From positions 1 through 64,000 of the forward strand of contig CAJTIR010000012.1 in assembly GCA_910576385.1 (NCBI GenBank): a stretch of DNA of 64,000 nt, given 5' to 3'. The notes below the pieces were generated by a model that was given only the letters and a program-made list of their open reading frames with translations, was not told the DNA's origin and did no database searches. Of this stretch, positions 26,017 through 35,403 are shown piece after piece. The DNA comes from Lachnospiraceae bacterium. Lineage in GTDB: Bacteria; Bacillota; Clostridia; Lachnospirales; Lachnospiraceae. How positions within the stretch are numbered: the stretch's first letter is position 1; each line of letters begins with the position of its first letter. The position numbers and the translations under genes are program-made.

Positions 26017-27168
26017 TTAGTTATTTATAATTTCAGTAATACGCACGCCGAAGCTTTCCTCAATTACGACTACTTCGCCCCTTGCCACGTATTTACCATT
26101 TACTAACACATCAATAGGTTCTCCTGCGATCTTGTTCAGCTCTATGATCGTTCCTGGAGCAAATTCCAAAATATCCTGTATCGATTTGCTGGTTCTTCCC
26201 AGTTCCACGGTAACATCCAGCGGAACATCCATAATCAAGCCAATATTCTCCTGTTGCGTGATCGGATTGAAATCTCCGGCAAATGCCTGAAATTGTGCTG
26301 GTTGCACATTGACTGGCTGCTGTGTATACATCTGTGACATATCCATCGGCATCCCCATCATTGGCTGCCCCATCATCGGCTGCATTTGAGGCTGTGCCAT
26401 TGGTTGTGGCTGTGGTGCTGCCTGCTGCGGCATTGGCTGCGGCGCTGATTGAGGCTCAGACTGCTGTGCAGCAGTTGCAGAAGTATCTGCTTCCATCGTC
26501 TCAGCAACTCCAGTACACATTTCCTTTGCAAAAGGAATCGGATAGAGCTGCATAATGGTACTATCTATTAAATCTCCAATCTCCATTCGGAAAGAAATCC
26601 GAATAAACTTTCCTCCTAAAAATTGGTCAATCTCTCCTCCATCCAAGGTATCTTTTAAATCAATCAAATCCGCGGTTGGTGGACTGATATCAATCATTTT
26701 ATTGAGCATGGAAGACAAGGATGTTGCTGAACTTCCCATCATCTGGTTCATCGCTTCACAAATTGCACTCAAATGCAATTCTCCCAACTCTCCATCTGTA
26801 TTTGTACCATCTCCACCCATCATTAAATCGGTTATTATTTTAACATCCTGTTCCCGCAATACTAAAAGATTACTTCCATCTAGACCCACGGTATAGGCAA
26901 TCCGAATAAAAACACAAGGCCTCTCATATGCCTCAACAATGTCATCCCAGGTAGCATAGGTTACTACTGGGGTAGAAATATCCACTTTCCTGTTTACCAG
27001 TGAGAATAACGTCGTAGCTGCTGTTCCCATACTGATATTGGAAATCTCGCCTATGGCATCAATTTCATCCGGTGTGAGTGTTTCGCTGTCATCTCCATTG
27101 ACTGTCTCCGCTCCGGTACCCTCACTCAACAGAGCGCTAATTTCTTCCTGTGACAGAACTCCATCCAT
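26017..27168 (-). CDS. fliY: Flagellar switch phosphatase FliY (CheC domain plus FliN)
   Basis: A 383-residue protein combining three parts. DGVLSQEEISALL at the start is the CheY-P-binding peptide, residues about 30-220 are a CheC-type phosphatase with EIGNISMGTAATTLFSLV and EAMNQMMGSSATSLS, and about 300-383 is the FliN/SpoA domain (MDVPLDVTVELGRTSKSIQD). A Gln/Pro/Met-rich linker of about 65 residues joins them. The protein forms the C-ring base and dephosphorylates CheY-P at the motor. Lies 5 bases after fliM. Confidence 0.95.
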   Translation of the reverse strand: MDGVLSQEEISALLSEGTGAETVNGDDSETLTPDEIDAIGEISNISMGTAATTLFSLVNRKVDISTPVVTYATWDDIVEAYERPCVFIRIAYTVGLDGSNLLVLREQDVKIITDLMMGGDGTNTDGELGELHLSAICEAMNQMMGSSATSLSSMLNKMIDISPPTADLIDLKDTLDGGEIDQFLGGKFIRISFRMEIGDLIDSTIMQLYPIPFAKEMCTGVAETMEADTSATAAQQSEPQSAPQPMPQQAAPQPQPMAQPQMQPMMGQPMMGMPMDMSQMYTQQPVNVQPAQFQAFAGDFNPITQQENIGLIMDVPLDVTVELGRTSKSIQDILEFAPGTIIELNKIAGEPIDVLVNGKYVARGEVVVIEESFGVRITEIINN

Positions 27169-27172
27169 AACT

Positions 27173-28153
27173 TCACTGCTCCTCTCTGATTACTGATGTA
27201 ACTCTTACTGCATACTGATCCCCAGATGCTCCAGGCAAAGCAGTAAATTTTCTTATACTTCCAACATATACATTCAGTTCTTCTTCTATTTTTGTGTCCA
27301 GACGGATAATATCTCCAACCTGAAGATTTATAAAATCATTGACAGAAATGCTACTCTTGCCCAGAACTGCTTTCACTGGCATTGGCGCCTTAGAGATCAA
27401 TGTCTCAATCATCTCTGTATATTCTTGTTCTCCACCTTTTTGCATACTTGAGAACCAATACTTTGTATTCAGCCTGTCCATGACATCTTCCAATGTCATA
27501 AATGGCAGACATATATTAATCAGACCCTCTACATCCCCAATTTTCATATTGATCGTAATAATTGCGATCATTTCACTCGGCGAAATAAACTGTGCAAACT
27601 GAGAATTTGTCTCAATCCGTTCCAATCTTGGATGTATATCCGCCACATTCTTCCACGGTTCCCGCAAAAGATTGATACAGGCATTCATGATACGCTCAAT
27701 GATCAAAAGCTCTATCTCAGAAAATTCCCTCTTTTGTTCTAAAGGAACTCCCATACCTCCCAGCATACGATCTACCATAGCATAGCCTAGATTTGTTGCC
27801 AACTCTATAATAATGTTGCCTGGCATCGGTGAAAAATCAACAATTCCCAGAAGTACCGGATTAGACAAGGCATTTGAAAACTCAGAATAAGTGAGCGCCT
27901 CTGAATTCATTACCTCAACCTGAATATTTTTTCTCAAATATCCGGGAAGATTCGTAGACAGCAATCGCCCATAATGCTCAAATATAATTTCCATCGTTCT
28001 GAGATGTTCTTTGGAAAACTTCGCAGGCCTTGCAAAATCGTAATCCTTTACCTTCTTCTCTCCTGTGTCTTTCACCTCATCCACGTCCAGCTCACCATTG
28101 CTCAAGGCATTCAGTAAGCTGTCTATTTCACTTTGCGATAAGACCTCGCCCAT
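27173..28153 (-). CDS. fliM: Flagellar switch protein FliM
   Basis: The middle C-ring protein of 326 residues, which binds CheY-P through its N-terminal SQSEIDSLLNAL motif. It has the conserved KVKDYDFARPAKFSKEHLRT, a CheC-like core without catalytic pairs, and a SpoA-like C-domain (INDFINL...GDIIRLDTKIEEELNVYV). Ribosome site AGGTGGTGAGAG. Confidence 0.96.
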   Translation of the reverse strand: MGEVLSQSEIDSLLNALSNGELDVDEVKDTGEKKVKDYDFARPAKFSKEHLRTMEIIFEHYGRLLSTNLPGYLRKNIQVEVMNSEALTYSEFSNALSNPVLLGIVDFSPMPGNIIIELATNLGYAMVDRMLGGMGVPLEQKREFSEIELLIIERIMNACINLLREPWKNVADIHPRLERIETNSQFAQFISPSEMIAIITINMKIGDVEGLINICLPFMTLEDVMDRLNTKYWFSSMQKGGEQEYTEMIETLISKAPMPVKAVLGKSSISVNDFINLQVGDIIRLDTKIEEELNVYVGSIRKFTALPGASGDQYAVRVTSVIREEQ

Positions 28154-28185
28154 TCTCTCTCACCACCTGACATTTTCATTCCAAT

Positions 28186-28710
28186 TTACTTACCTTCTTC
28201 ATAGTTATAAGTCGGGAATGCTACACTTACAATAAAGTCAGAGTCGAACAGCTTGCGAAGGCGTCCTAATACCTCATCCTGTACTCCCGCACGGTCATTT
28301 CTCATATCTTCAATAGTATGGTTAGATACGACTTTTATAATCTCATCTTTGATAAGATCATCACTCTTAGTAATTCCTTCCACACCCTTCTTGTAACCTT
28401 TGTTCTTAGTATCCAGCGCCAAAGCGACTGAAATCACTGCATAATGTTTCTCTTCAGGCTTGCTCTTGAGGTTGATGGTCATAGTTTCTCCCCCGGCAAT
28501 CTGCACCGTCTCCACCTGCTCCATAGGAATGTCAATGGAAGAATTTTCCTTACCGCCCTCTAGCTCCAAATCAATAGCGGAACAAACCTTGTTAATTAAC
28601 TCATTTGCCTTTTTTGTTTGTGGTACAACAGAAATCATCAGGATTGCTGTCAAAATAAGATTTGCGACTACCAGTGCCAGAATTAAGACACTCATTAAAT
28701 TCTTTTTCAT
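28186..28710 (-). CDS. fliL: Flagellar basal-body protein FliL
   Basis: A 174-residue protein with one N-terminal membrane helix (about 5-30) and an extracytoplasmic FliL domain (about 70-174), ending in the conserved-type DEVLGRLRKLFDSDFIVSVAF. FliL forms rings round the stator and supports torque. Lies between motB and fliM. Confidence 0.9.
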   Translation of the reverse strand: MKKNLMSVLILALVVANLILTAILMISVVPQTKKANELINKVCSAIDLELEGGKENSSIDIPMEQVETVQIAGGETMTINLKSKPEEKHYAVISVALALDTKNKGYKKGVEGITKSDDLIKDEIIKVVSNHTIEDMRNDRAGVQDEVLGRLRKLFDSDFIVSVAFPTYNYEEGK

Positions 28711-28724
28711 GCCGTCTTTCCTTT

Positions 28725-29567
28725 CTAATTAGAATTATACGAATTGTATATCTTAATTTCCACCCGTCGGTTTCTTGCCCGTCCCTCCGGCGTGGAATTA
28801 TCTGCTACCGGATTATATTCCCCGCAGCCTGTGGCATAAATTTTTCCAGCATCCAATGCTGATTTCCCCAGGATATAATCTTTTACCGCAAAGGCGCGAT
28901 AAGCGGATAACAGGTCATTACTCTCATACTTGTCATTATGTATGGGGACATTATCAGTATGTCCTTCTATATCAATCAGATTACTGTTGTATTTTTCTAA
29001 AATCAATGACAGCTTATCAACCAGTGGAAGAGCATCCTCACGAATTTGCGACTGTGCAGAATCAAACAACAGGGCGCCGCTTAATGTAAGTCTTACAAAC
29101 TGGGCATTGACATCCAACTCAACTTGATCACCAATTTTCTGCTCTGTCATAATCTGCTCAATCTGCTCTGCCATCTCTTCTGATTCCTTCAGTCCTGCTT
29201 CCTCAAATTCTTCTTTTAGTGCCTCCGCACCTTCCTCTCCATTTGTCTCCATATCATCCATAGGATCCTGCTCATCGGTATCTTTTTCAGAAGAATTTGA
29301 CTCTTCCCTATAATATTCATCCAAGAATTCTAACTGGCTAACGCCGCTAGCAATCATCATTCCCTCTCCTACCGTGCTGCCGCCAGAAGACAGAATACTG
29401 AAGCTGCTCTGCATGGAAGTGATAAGCTGTTCCCATTTATCTGCATCAACGGTAGACATTGCAAACAGCAATACGAAAAAGCACAGCAAAAGATTCATTA
29501 GGTCTGCAAAGGTATTCAGCCACGACGCTTCTCCTCCACCTGACTCTTCTACTTTTCGTTTCGCCAC
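28725..29567 (-). CDS. motB: Stator protein MotB
   Basis: A 280-residue stator subunit that anchors to peptidoglycan. NTFADLMNLLLCFFVLLFAM contains the proton-relay Asp22 at the start of the single membrane helix. An acidic linker (about 85-140) precedes the OmpA-like domain with DIEGHTDNVPI and NRRVEIKI. It starts with GTG and shares one base with the motA stop. Confidence 0.95.
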   Translation of the reverse strand: MAKRKVEESGGGEASWLNTFADLMNLLLCFFVLLFAMSTVDADKWEQLITSMQSSFSILSSGGSTVGEGMMIASGVSQLEFLDEYYREESNSSEKDTDEQDPMDDMETNGEEGAEALKEEFEEAGLKESEEMAEQIEQIMTEQKIGDQVELDVNAQFVRLTLSGALLFDSAQSQIREDALPLVDKLSLILEKYNSNLIDIEGHTDNVPIHNDKYESNDLLSAYRAFAVKDYILGKSALDAGKIYATGCGEYNPVADNSTPEGRARNRRVEIKIYNSYNSN

Positions 29568-30370
29568 TATTCTTCACCTCCGCCTTTCTCCAGCATACTC
29601 TCACGCATTTTCGGTGACAGGAAGGATTTTAACTTTTCTTCAATAACACGTGGATTCTCTCCTGCCTGGATAGACAAAAGCCCCTCCACCGTTACTTCCT
29701 TAATCATAATCTCTGTATCATTATTGACCTTTAGCTTTGCGGCCGTTGGCGTACACAGCCAGTTGGCAATGACTGAACCATATAATGTTGTGATCAATGC
29801 CAGCGCCATACTAGGACCAACCGTAGAAGGATCATCCATCAGCTTCAACATGTTAATCAATCCGATCAGCGTACCAATCATACCCCATGCAGGACCTAAT
29901 GCCGCCCATTTTTCCCAAAATCCAATTGTTGTCTTATGTCTGGATTCCACACACATCAAATCGGCTTCCATGATGCCTCTTACCAACTCTGGATCTGTAC
30001 CATCCACAACCAGCATGACACCTTTTTTCAAAAACTCATCTTCAATTCCATTTGCCGCTTCTTCCAAAGCAAGAAGACCTTCCTTTCTTGCTATGTTAGA
30101 GAGATCAATAATATGCTTGATCACTTCGCCCACATCTGCCTTAGGAATTTTAAACACCAGTGTAAAGCTCTTTAATCCAGTGATAAAATCTGACATTGTA
30201 TGTGATGCAATTACACCTGCCAGGGAACCTCCAATCGTAATAAGAACGGAACTTCCATCGACAAAGTTTCCCAATGCCGCTACTCCCTGATCTCCGCTGA
30301 TGATACCAAATATCATCAATACAATACCAAGTATAATTCCAATTAAAGACGCTAAATCCAATTTTTCCAC
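29567..30370 (-). CDS. motA: Stator protein MotA
   Basis: A 267-residue proton-channel subunit with four membrane helices. The cytoplasmic loop between helices 2 and 3 contains the charged interface for FliG, and GLINMLKLMDDPSTVGPSMA is the usual helix 3-4 region with the essential Pro. Starts at GTG 4 bases after AAGGGCAG, an unusually tight spacing. Confidence 0.94.
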   Translation of the reverse strand: MEKLDLASLIGIILGIVLMIFGIISGDQGVAALGNFVDGSSVLITIGGSLAGVIASHTMSDFITGLKSFTLVFKIPKADVGEVIKHIIDLSNIARKEGLLALEEAANGIEDEFLKKGVMLVVDGTDPELVRGIMEADLMCVESRHKTTIGFWEKWAALGPAWGMIGTLIGLINMLKLMDDPSTVGPSMALALITTLYGSVIANWLCTPTAAKLKVNNDTEIMIKEVTVEGLLSIQAGENPRVIEEKLKSFLSPKMRESMLEKGGGEE

Positions 30371-30407
30371 CTGCCCTTTTCATCCATGAAATGTATTCTT
30401 TCTGTAA

Positions 30408-30617
30408 TTATTCCTTTTCCAACCAGGGAAGACCGGTTGTCATGAATTCTCTCTTATACAATATTACTAAATTTTTGATCTCTTGTCTACTTTCTTTTAC
30501 AATTATTTTCTTCCCTGTTACAAAAGAAATGACAGTATCTGGTGTCTCCTCCACTGTTTCAATTAATTCTGCATTAACTAATAACTTCATATCGTTTAAT
30601 TTTGTGACTTCGATCAT
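30408..30617 (-). CDS. flbD: FlbD family protein
   Basis: A 69-residue cytoplasmic protein commonly found between flgE and motA in Firmicutes and spirochaetes. The start MIEVTKLNDMKLLVNAELIE and the segment PDTVISFVTGKKIIVKES match the FlbD family. Its function is not well defined. Separated from flgE by an unusual structured gap. Confidence 0.9.
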   Translation of the reverse strand: MIEVTKLNDMKLLVNAELIETVEETPDTVISFVTGKKIIVKESRQEIKNLVILYKREFMTTGLPWLEKE

Positions 30618-30653
30618 GGAGCCTCACCTCAATTCCATATCATGTGATTGCAC

Positions 30654-30813
30654 ATGGTATACTTATGCGCTCTTCGGCGCGTATAATATCTGTCGACAGA
30701 CATTATACCATGAATTGCTTCGCAATAACATGGTACTTCTATGCGCTCTTCGGCGCGTATAATGTCTAACGACATTATACCATATCTCGGGGAACTATGA
30801 AATACAGTTCCCC
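30654..30813. repeat. Tandem structured repeats in the flgE-flbD gap
   Basis: Two near-identical units (30654-30711 and 30730-30783) each begin ATGGTA and end ATTATACCAT, so the ends pair; both contain GCGC-TCTTCG-GCGC followed by a GTATAAT...CATTATAC palindrome. A small TTGC-TTC-GCAA hairpin sits between them, and an 8-bp GGGGAACT/AGTTCCCC stem follows (30789-30813). The 253-base gap holds no gene. The likely role is control or processing of RNA between hook and motor genes. Confidence 0.7.
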
Positions 30814-30870
30814 AAGATAAATTATTTTTATTGTAAAAATCTGTTAATCCTCTATATATTAAGTTAAGGA

Positions 30871-32496
30871 TTATCGTTTCAGATTAACCAGCTCCTCCAA
30901 CAAACTGTCAGAAGTTGTAATAATTCGGGAGTTTGCCTGGAATCCTCTCTGTGTGGTAATCATCTCTGTAAACTCTGTAGAAAGGTCTACATTGGACATT
31001 TCCAATACACCGCTGGTCATCTTACCGCCGTCTGCGGTGATATCCTGCCCGATTCCGTCAAATTCACCAGAGTTCAATGTTACCTGATAACAGTTCTCTC
31101 CAAGCTTCTCCAAACCGGCCGGATTTGCAAATACTGCTACTGCAATCTGTCCTAAAAGCACTACATCATTGTTATCATAACTTCCGTAGATCTCTCCATT
31201 CTCCTGTACCTGGATACCGATCAAATCTCCCAGACGTCTGCCAGTACCATCAATACCATTGACAGCCCCTTTATCTGTTCCCAAGGAGCACACGCCTCCG
31301 TTATCATAACATTTTGACGTGGAAAAATCTACATTGATATTTCGGAACTGGTCTCCCAACGCAGACATCTTTAACAGTACAGAATCCGCTCCTTCCTGTC
31401 CTACCCATTGGAAGGTTCCCGCATTTGGCTCTCCTTCTTTATAATCCAGCGTATAACCAGTCACTCTCTCTGTATAGCTGTATGTACCGTCTGCGGCGAT
31501 GGCTGCTCCCGGCTCTGTCATAAAGTTCTGCGCCTGCGCGTCTGAGATACCAAACATCGCACTTACTGAATACTCTTTCTGACTTCCATCTGTCGCGATA
31601 TATTTCTTGTTTGCCTCATCATATTGAAGTCTTCTTCCATCTGCATCTGTAAAACCATTCTGATAACCAGTACCATCATATCTAAATCCAGTCGCAAGCT
31701 TGTAGGAACGAGTCACATCATTGGCCTCACCAAAAATATTAGTCAAGGTGTTATTGCCTCCCTGTGCCAGATAATCCTGCAGGATAGAATGATTGTCAGC
31801 GTCCAGAATATCCGTCAGCTCTACAGTATAGGTCAATGTATCCTGATTTGCCGTCTTCACAGCAAATTTTGCGGTGTAGCTATAGCCCAGAGCATCATAG
31901 AAATTCAAACTCATCATATAACCATCATCGGTATTCAACTGTTTGTTATATTTATCCAGAACACCAGAGCAAGTTGCCTCGGTTGTCGCTTCTGGCGGAG
32001 AGGTCATATTCTCTTCCTTCATAATACGCAGTGCAGATACAGTATCTTTACGAATACCGCCCGTTGTGGGGTCAACCTGCCATCCCATCACCATATAACC
32101 AGTTGACTTTGTTACCAGATTGCCCGCTCCGTCAATGGTAAATGCGCCTGCCTTGGTAAACAAATTCTGTGCACCATTATTTACAATAAAGAAGCTGTTA
32201 CCAGTAATTTTCAAATCCCAGCCGTCTCCGGTTGTCTGTGTTGCACCTGGGGTAGTGATATTTACCGATGTGGAACCAGTAGTAACACCAAGACCAATCT
32301 GTCTGGCATTGACGCCACCTTTTGTATTTGTAGCTCCAGATGAATTTGCTACTGTCTGATACATAAGGTCGCTAAAAGTAGTACTGGATGATTTAAATGC
32401 AACTGTATTTACGTTTGCAATATTGTTACCAATTACATCCATCTTTGTCTGGTGTGTCTTCAATCCTGACACGCCAGAATACAATGATCTCATCAT
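30871..32496 (-). CDS. flgE: Flagellar hook protein FlgE
   Basis: The hook subunit, 541 residues, exported by the flagellar type III system. MMRSLYSGVSGLKTHQTKMD at the start and TEMITTQRGFQANSRIITTS at the end are the D0/D1 coiled-coil parts; TGNSFFIVNNGAQNLFTKAG is the FlgE/F/G core. Two ATG codons follow AGGAGGACATTTCATT; I take the first. The variable outer domain spans about 170-420. Confidence 0.95.
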   Translation of the reverse strand: MMRSLYSGVSGLKTHQTKMDVIGNNIANVNTVAFKSSSTTFSDLMYQTVANSSGATNTKGGVNARQIGLGVTTGSTSVNITTPGATQTTGDGWDLKITGNSFFIVNNGAQNLFTKAGAFTIDGAGNLVTKSTGYMVMGWQVDPTTGGIRKDTVSALRIMKEENMTSPPEATTEATCSGVLDKYNKQLNTDDGYMMSLNFYDALGYSYTAKFAVKTANQDTLTYTVELTDILDADNHSILQDYLAQGGNNTLTNIFGEANDVTRSYKLATGFRYDGTGYQNGFTDADGRRLQYDEANKKYIATDGSQKEYSVSAMFGISDAQAQNFMTEPGAAIAADGTYSYTERVTGYTLDYKEGEPNAGTFQWVGQEGADSVLLKMSALGDQFRNINVDFSTSKCYDNGGVCSLGTDKGAVNGIDGTGRRLGDLIGIQVQENGEIYGSYDNNDVVLLGQIAVAVFANPAGLEKLGENCYQVTLNSGEFDGIGQDITADGGKMTSGVLEMSNVDLSTEFTEMITTQRGFQANSRIITTSDSLLEELVNLKR

Positions 32497-32576
32497 AATG
32501 AAATGTCCTCCTGATCTTTTCTGCCGTATAGCCTTTTCTGTCATTCAAAGGCCGTTTGCTTCCTTTTCAGGGCCAG

Positions 32577-32975
32577 CTACATAATTACGGCGCCATCTAT
32601 ATTCGTGTATACGTTTTCCTGTGACTCTCTCTGGTCCATAGCTGTGACTACCACTTTGCCAGGCACATTCACAATAAAGGAATAAGAGTCAACAATTACT
32701 AGGGATTCTTTCATTCCCTTCGCTTCTGCCTTTTCTGCTCCTGTTTCCAGACGCTCCTTCTGCTCGCTGGAAAGTTCTATATTCCTGCTCTGCAGCCGCA
32801 TAGATGCATGTTTGGAAAACTTTAGTGCAGACTCTTCATCTACAGACCGCCTGCGCTTTAAGATATCCTCAAAGGAACATTCTGACGCTGCCGCAGCAGA
32901 ACTTGCTGTGTTCTTTTTTAAATATTGGTCTGTGATCCGTTCAATAGAAGAGAATTGATCTGAAATTTTATTCAT
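32577..32975 (-). CDS. Hook-region flagellar operon protein (TIGR02530 type)
   Basis: A 132-residue protein of the family that lies between flgD and flgE in Gram-positive operons. The core LKFSKHASMRLQSRNIELSS then DSYSFIVNVPGKVVVTAMDQ matches the family by eye. It has no signal peptide. Its role in hook assembly is undefined. Confidence 0.82.
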   Translation of the reverse strand: MNKISDQFSSIERITDQYLKKNTASSAAAASECSFEDILKRRRSVDEESALKFSKHASMRLQSRNIELSSEQKERLETGAEKAEAKGMKESLVIVDSYSFIVNVPGKVVVTAMDQRESQENVYTNIDGAVIM

Positions 32976-33035
32976 ATGCTCTCTCCATTCTGAGCTTCCC
33001 TGCTCTCCTCCTGCTAACCAGCAAAGGTAGCTATC

Positions 33036-33827
33036 CTAGCCGTTTGTACTGCCTGAACCACCTGTGCCTTCTGTTCCACCTGTACTGCCTGAACCGCCTG
33101 TGCCTTCTGTTCCACCTGTACTGCCTGAACCTCCAGTTCCTTCTGTACCCTCACCGTCATCTTTATCGTCACCGTCGCCTGTATCAGAATCTTTATCCAA
33201 TTCTTTCATCTTGGCAACCAAATCTGACAGCTTCTGGAATGCAGTCTTGCAGTATTTCTGAATAAATTCCTGCTGATATGTAGTGAGATTATTGAATGCT
33301 TTTCTCACCGCCTCCAACTTTTCCTTATCTTTGATTGTCAAATTCTTCACATCTGGCAATTCACCAATAACCTTTTCAAAATCTTCTGCAATTCCTAATG
33401 CATCCAGGTATTCATCATCAATCACTTTATCCAAATCTTCAATGGAATAGAGCTGATCGTCAATCGAGAGATACGTCTTACCGCCTTGACGCACAACATA
33501 ATCCACTCTTCCCTGTACATAATTATTGCTTCCATTCTGAGTTACCTGCATGATCACAGTCTTACCCACCAAATTCGTACCTTGCTGTACCTGCATGGTA
33601 GCATTCAAATTCTGCATCTGCTCTAAGGATGAGAACGTTGCAAGCTGTGAGACATATTCGGTATTTGAAGTCGGCTCCAAGGGATCCTGATACTTCATCT
33701 GAGCCACCAAAAGCTGCAAAAATGCCTGTTTATCCAAAGAACCGCCGGCTTTCCGTTGTTCTGGTGAATCAGAATTTGTATTGGTATCCACTACCTTGCC
33801 ATCCTTAATTGGCACCATAACTGACAT
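33036..33827 (-). CDS. flgD: Hook-capping protein FlgD with extra helical and Gly-rich extension
   Basis: The N-terminal FlgD core (about 25-75: LDKQAFLQLLVAQMKYQDPL and TEYVSQLATFSSLEQMQNLN) promotes hook polymerisation. A short beta part follows. Residues about 148-212 form an added helical unit (VIGELPDVKNLTIKDKEKLE, AFNNLTTYQQEFI) that resembles helical repeats of clostridial surface proteins. The last 40 residues are acidic and then three copies of a 12-residue GGTEGTGGSGST-like repeat. Normal FlgD ends with tudor and Ig-like lobes that are not obvious here. Good ribosome site AGAAAGGAG. Confidence 0.9.
   Translation of the reverse strand: MSVMVPIKDGKVVDTNTNSDSPEQRKAGGSLDKQAFLQLLVAQMKYQDPLEPTSNTEYVSQLATFSSLEQMQNLNATMQVQQGTNLVGKTVIMQVTQNGSNNYVQGRVDYVVRQGGKTYLSIDDQLYSIEDLDKVIDDEYLDALGIAEDFEKVIGELPDVKNLTIKDKEKLEAVRKAFNNLTTYQQEFIQKYCKTAFQKLSDLVAKMKELDKDSDTGDGDDKDDGEGTEGTGGSGSTGGTEGTGGSGSTGGTEGTGGSGSTNG
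33045..33155 (-). repeat. 36-bp tandem repeat inside flgD
   Basis: Three in-frame copies of a 36-base unit (33045-33080, 33081-33116, and a diverged third) encode the Gly/Ser/Thr-rich tail of FlgD. The first two differ by one base, so copy number could vary by slippage without shifting the frame. Confidence 0.85.
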
Positions 33828-33859
33828 ATGCTTTCTCCTTTCTAAAATTATGCTATATA

Positions 33860-35335
33860 CTACGCTGTTACATCCATACTGTTTCCTTGTTCTGACATCA
33901 TTTTTGCTGCCAGATTTTCTTCTTCTGTCATCAACCCTTCCAGCTCATCCAGACTGCCCAAATTCAGATTTCTTCTTCCTTGCTGGCGAGTCTCCGCCTC
34001 CTGCTGCTCTTTTGCGGCATTGTGCTGGTTCTCCTCCAGATTTCGCTCAAATTCATGGCTGGCAATCGTCACTTCAATTGCCTCTACCTTCAAGCCCTGC
34101 TGATTCATATTCTCCTTGAGTACCACAAGCTGACTCTCCAAAGCTTCCTTCACTGCCTCATTTTGTGCGGCAAGCTGTGCTGTAATCACACCTTCTCTGG
34201 AAACTACCTGCAAATAAACCTTGCCAAGATTTGCTGGATTAAGCTGCATCTCAATCGAAGATTCCGCCTGACCTACTAACACTCTGGTCATCTGACTGAC
34301 CTGACGGAAGAGATCATCCACATTCACCCTAGTCTGCACTACTGTCTGTGTCACTTCCACAGTCTGACCTTGACTGATCGTCTGTGTTGTTGTCTGGTAA
34401 GTCACATGTTCCTGGCGGCTCTCAGTTTTCTCGCTGCTCTTGTTCTCCTGTGATAATCCAGAAAAAGATTTCTCTTCAGAAGCAGTATTTTCTGTCTCCT
34501 CCCCGCTCTCTGCCCCCTGCACCTGTGCATTTAGCTCCTGCTGGTTTTCCTCTGCCTCACCTGCATTCTGTAAGGTTCCTGTCTGTACCTCTGCCTCTTC
34601 ACGTACTCCCTGTACAACAGTTTGAATTTTGTCAGCATTATCCCCTGTCTGTTGCACTGTATCCATAGACTCTGCCTGCTTCTCTGTAGGCAAAGTTTCT
34701 GACTCTTGGGATAATTGATCTTGAGGCAAATTCTGCTCCATGCTCTCTAGCTGTGCCAGTAACTGTTTCATTTCCTCGGGTGCCATTCCCAACTGAGCAG
34801 CTAATTCTTGTGACAGTTCTCCAATCTGTGTGAAAATCTGCTGAAACTCTGGATTTAACAGCAATCCTCCGATATCTTCGCTTCCTGTCAATTCCATAAC
34901 CAGACTTGCAAGCTTAGAAGGATCCATGAGATCCATTATCGTAAGTCCCATTGCCTGCATTTGCTCTGCCACTTCCTCCTCGGAAACGCCCAGCTCTTTT
35001 GCCACAGTCTCCTTGACCTGCTTTTCAAAAGCTTTGATCTTCTCTGCTGCATCATCTGGCAGTTCCTTGGCTCCGTCTGCTGCTTGACTGCGAGAAATAG
35101 ATTCTTCCCTGTAACCAGCTCTTGCCGTCTCTCTCTCATATGCAGTCTGCTTTCCTGTGGATTCCACAGCCTTCTGCATACTGTCAGAGGATAAAAACTC
35201 CTGTCTGGTGTTGCCTGATGTCTGACTTAAGAAAGCTCCAAACGCCAAATCTGTTTGCTGCGTTTGTTTCTGTGTATTCATTAAGTCTGGACTGTTCAAA
35301 AGAGACGCCATCTGAGCTATTTTACTGGTTGTCAT
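33860..35335 (-). CDS. fliK: Flagellar hook-length control protein FliK
   Basis: The 491-residue molecular ruler and substrate-switch effector. It has a long, poorly conserved Gln/Glu-rich N-terminal region and a C-terminal Flg_hook domain (about 350-430: SIEMQLNPANLGKVYLQVVS, QLVVLKENMNQQGLKVEAIE) that contacts FlhB. Placement directly before flgD is standard. Confidence 0.92.
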   Translation of the reverse strand: MTTSKIAQMASLLNSPDLMNTQKQTQQTDLAFGAFLSQTSGNTRQEFLSSDSMQKAVESTGKQTAYERETARAGYREESISRSQAADGAKELPDDAAEKIKAFEKQVKETVAKELGVSEEEVAEQMQAMGLTIMDLMDPSKLASLVMELTGSEDIGGLLLNPEFQQIFTQIGELSQELAAQLGMAPEEMKQLLAQLESMEQNLPQDQLSQESETLPTEKQAESMDTVQQTGDNADKIQTVVQGVREEAEVQTGTLQNAGEAEENQQELNAQVQGAESGEETENTASEEKSFSGLSQENKSSEKTESRQEHVTYQTTTQTISQGQTVEVTQTVVQTRVNVDDLFRQVSQMTRVLVGQAESSIEMQLNPANLGKVYLQVVSREGVITAQLAAQNEAVKEALESQLVVLKENMNQQGLKVEAIEVTIASHEFERNLEENQHNAAKEQQEAETRQQGRRNLNLGSLDELEGLMTEEENLAAKMMSEQGNSMDVTA

Positions 35336-35403
35336 GCCTATTCCTCCTTTCTGATAATTTTTATTTATTATAAAATCCTCAAAGGATCTTATAACCTAAT
35401 ATA

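Noticed and set aside
30150-30383. 77-codon minus-strand frame at the motA start
   Set aside because: Out-of-frame overlap of the real motA start with no conserved features.
33045-33155. Possible CRISPR-like repeats
   Set aside because: Units are directly tandem with no spacers and are in frame inside flgD.
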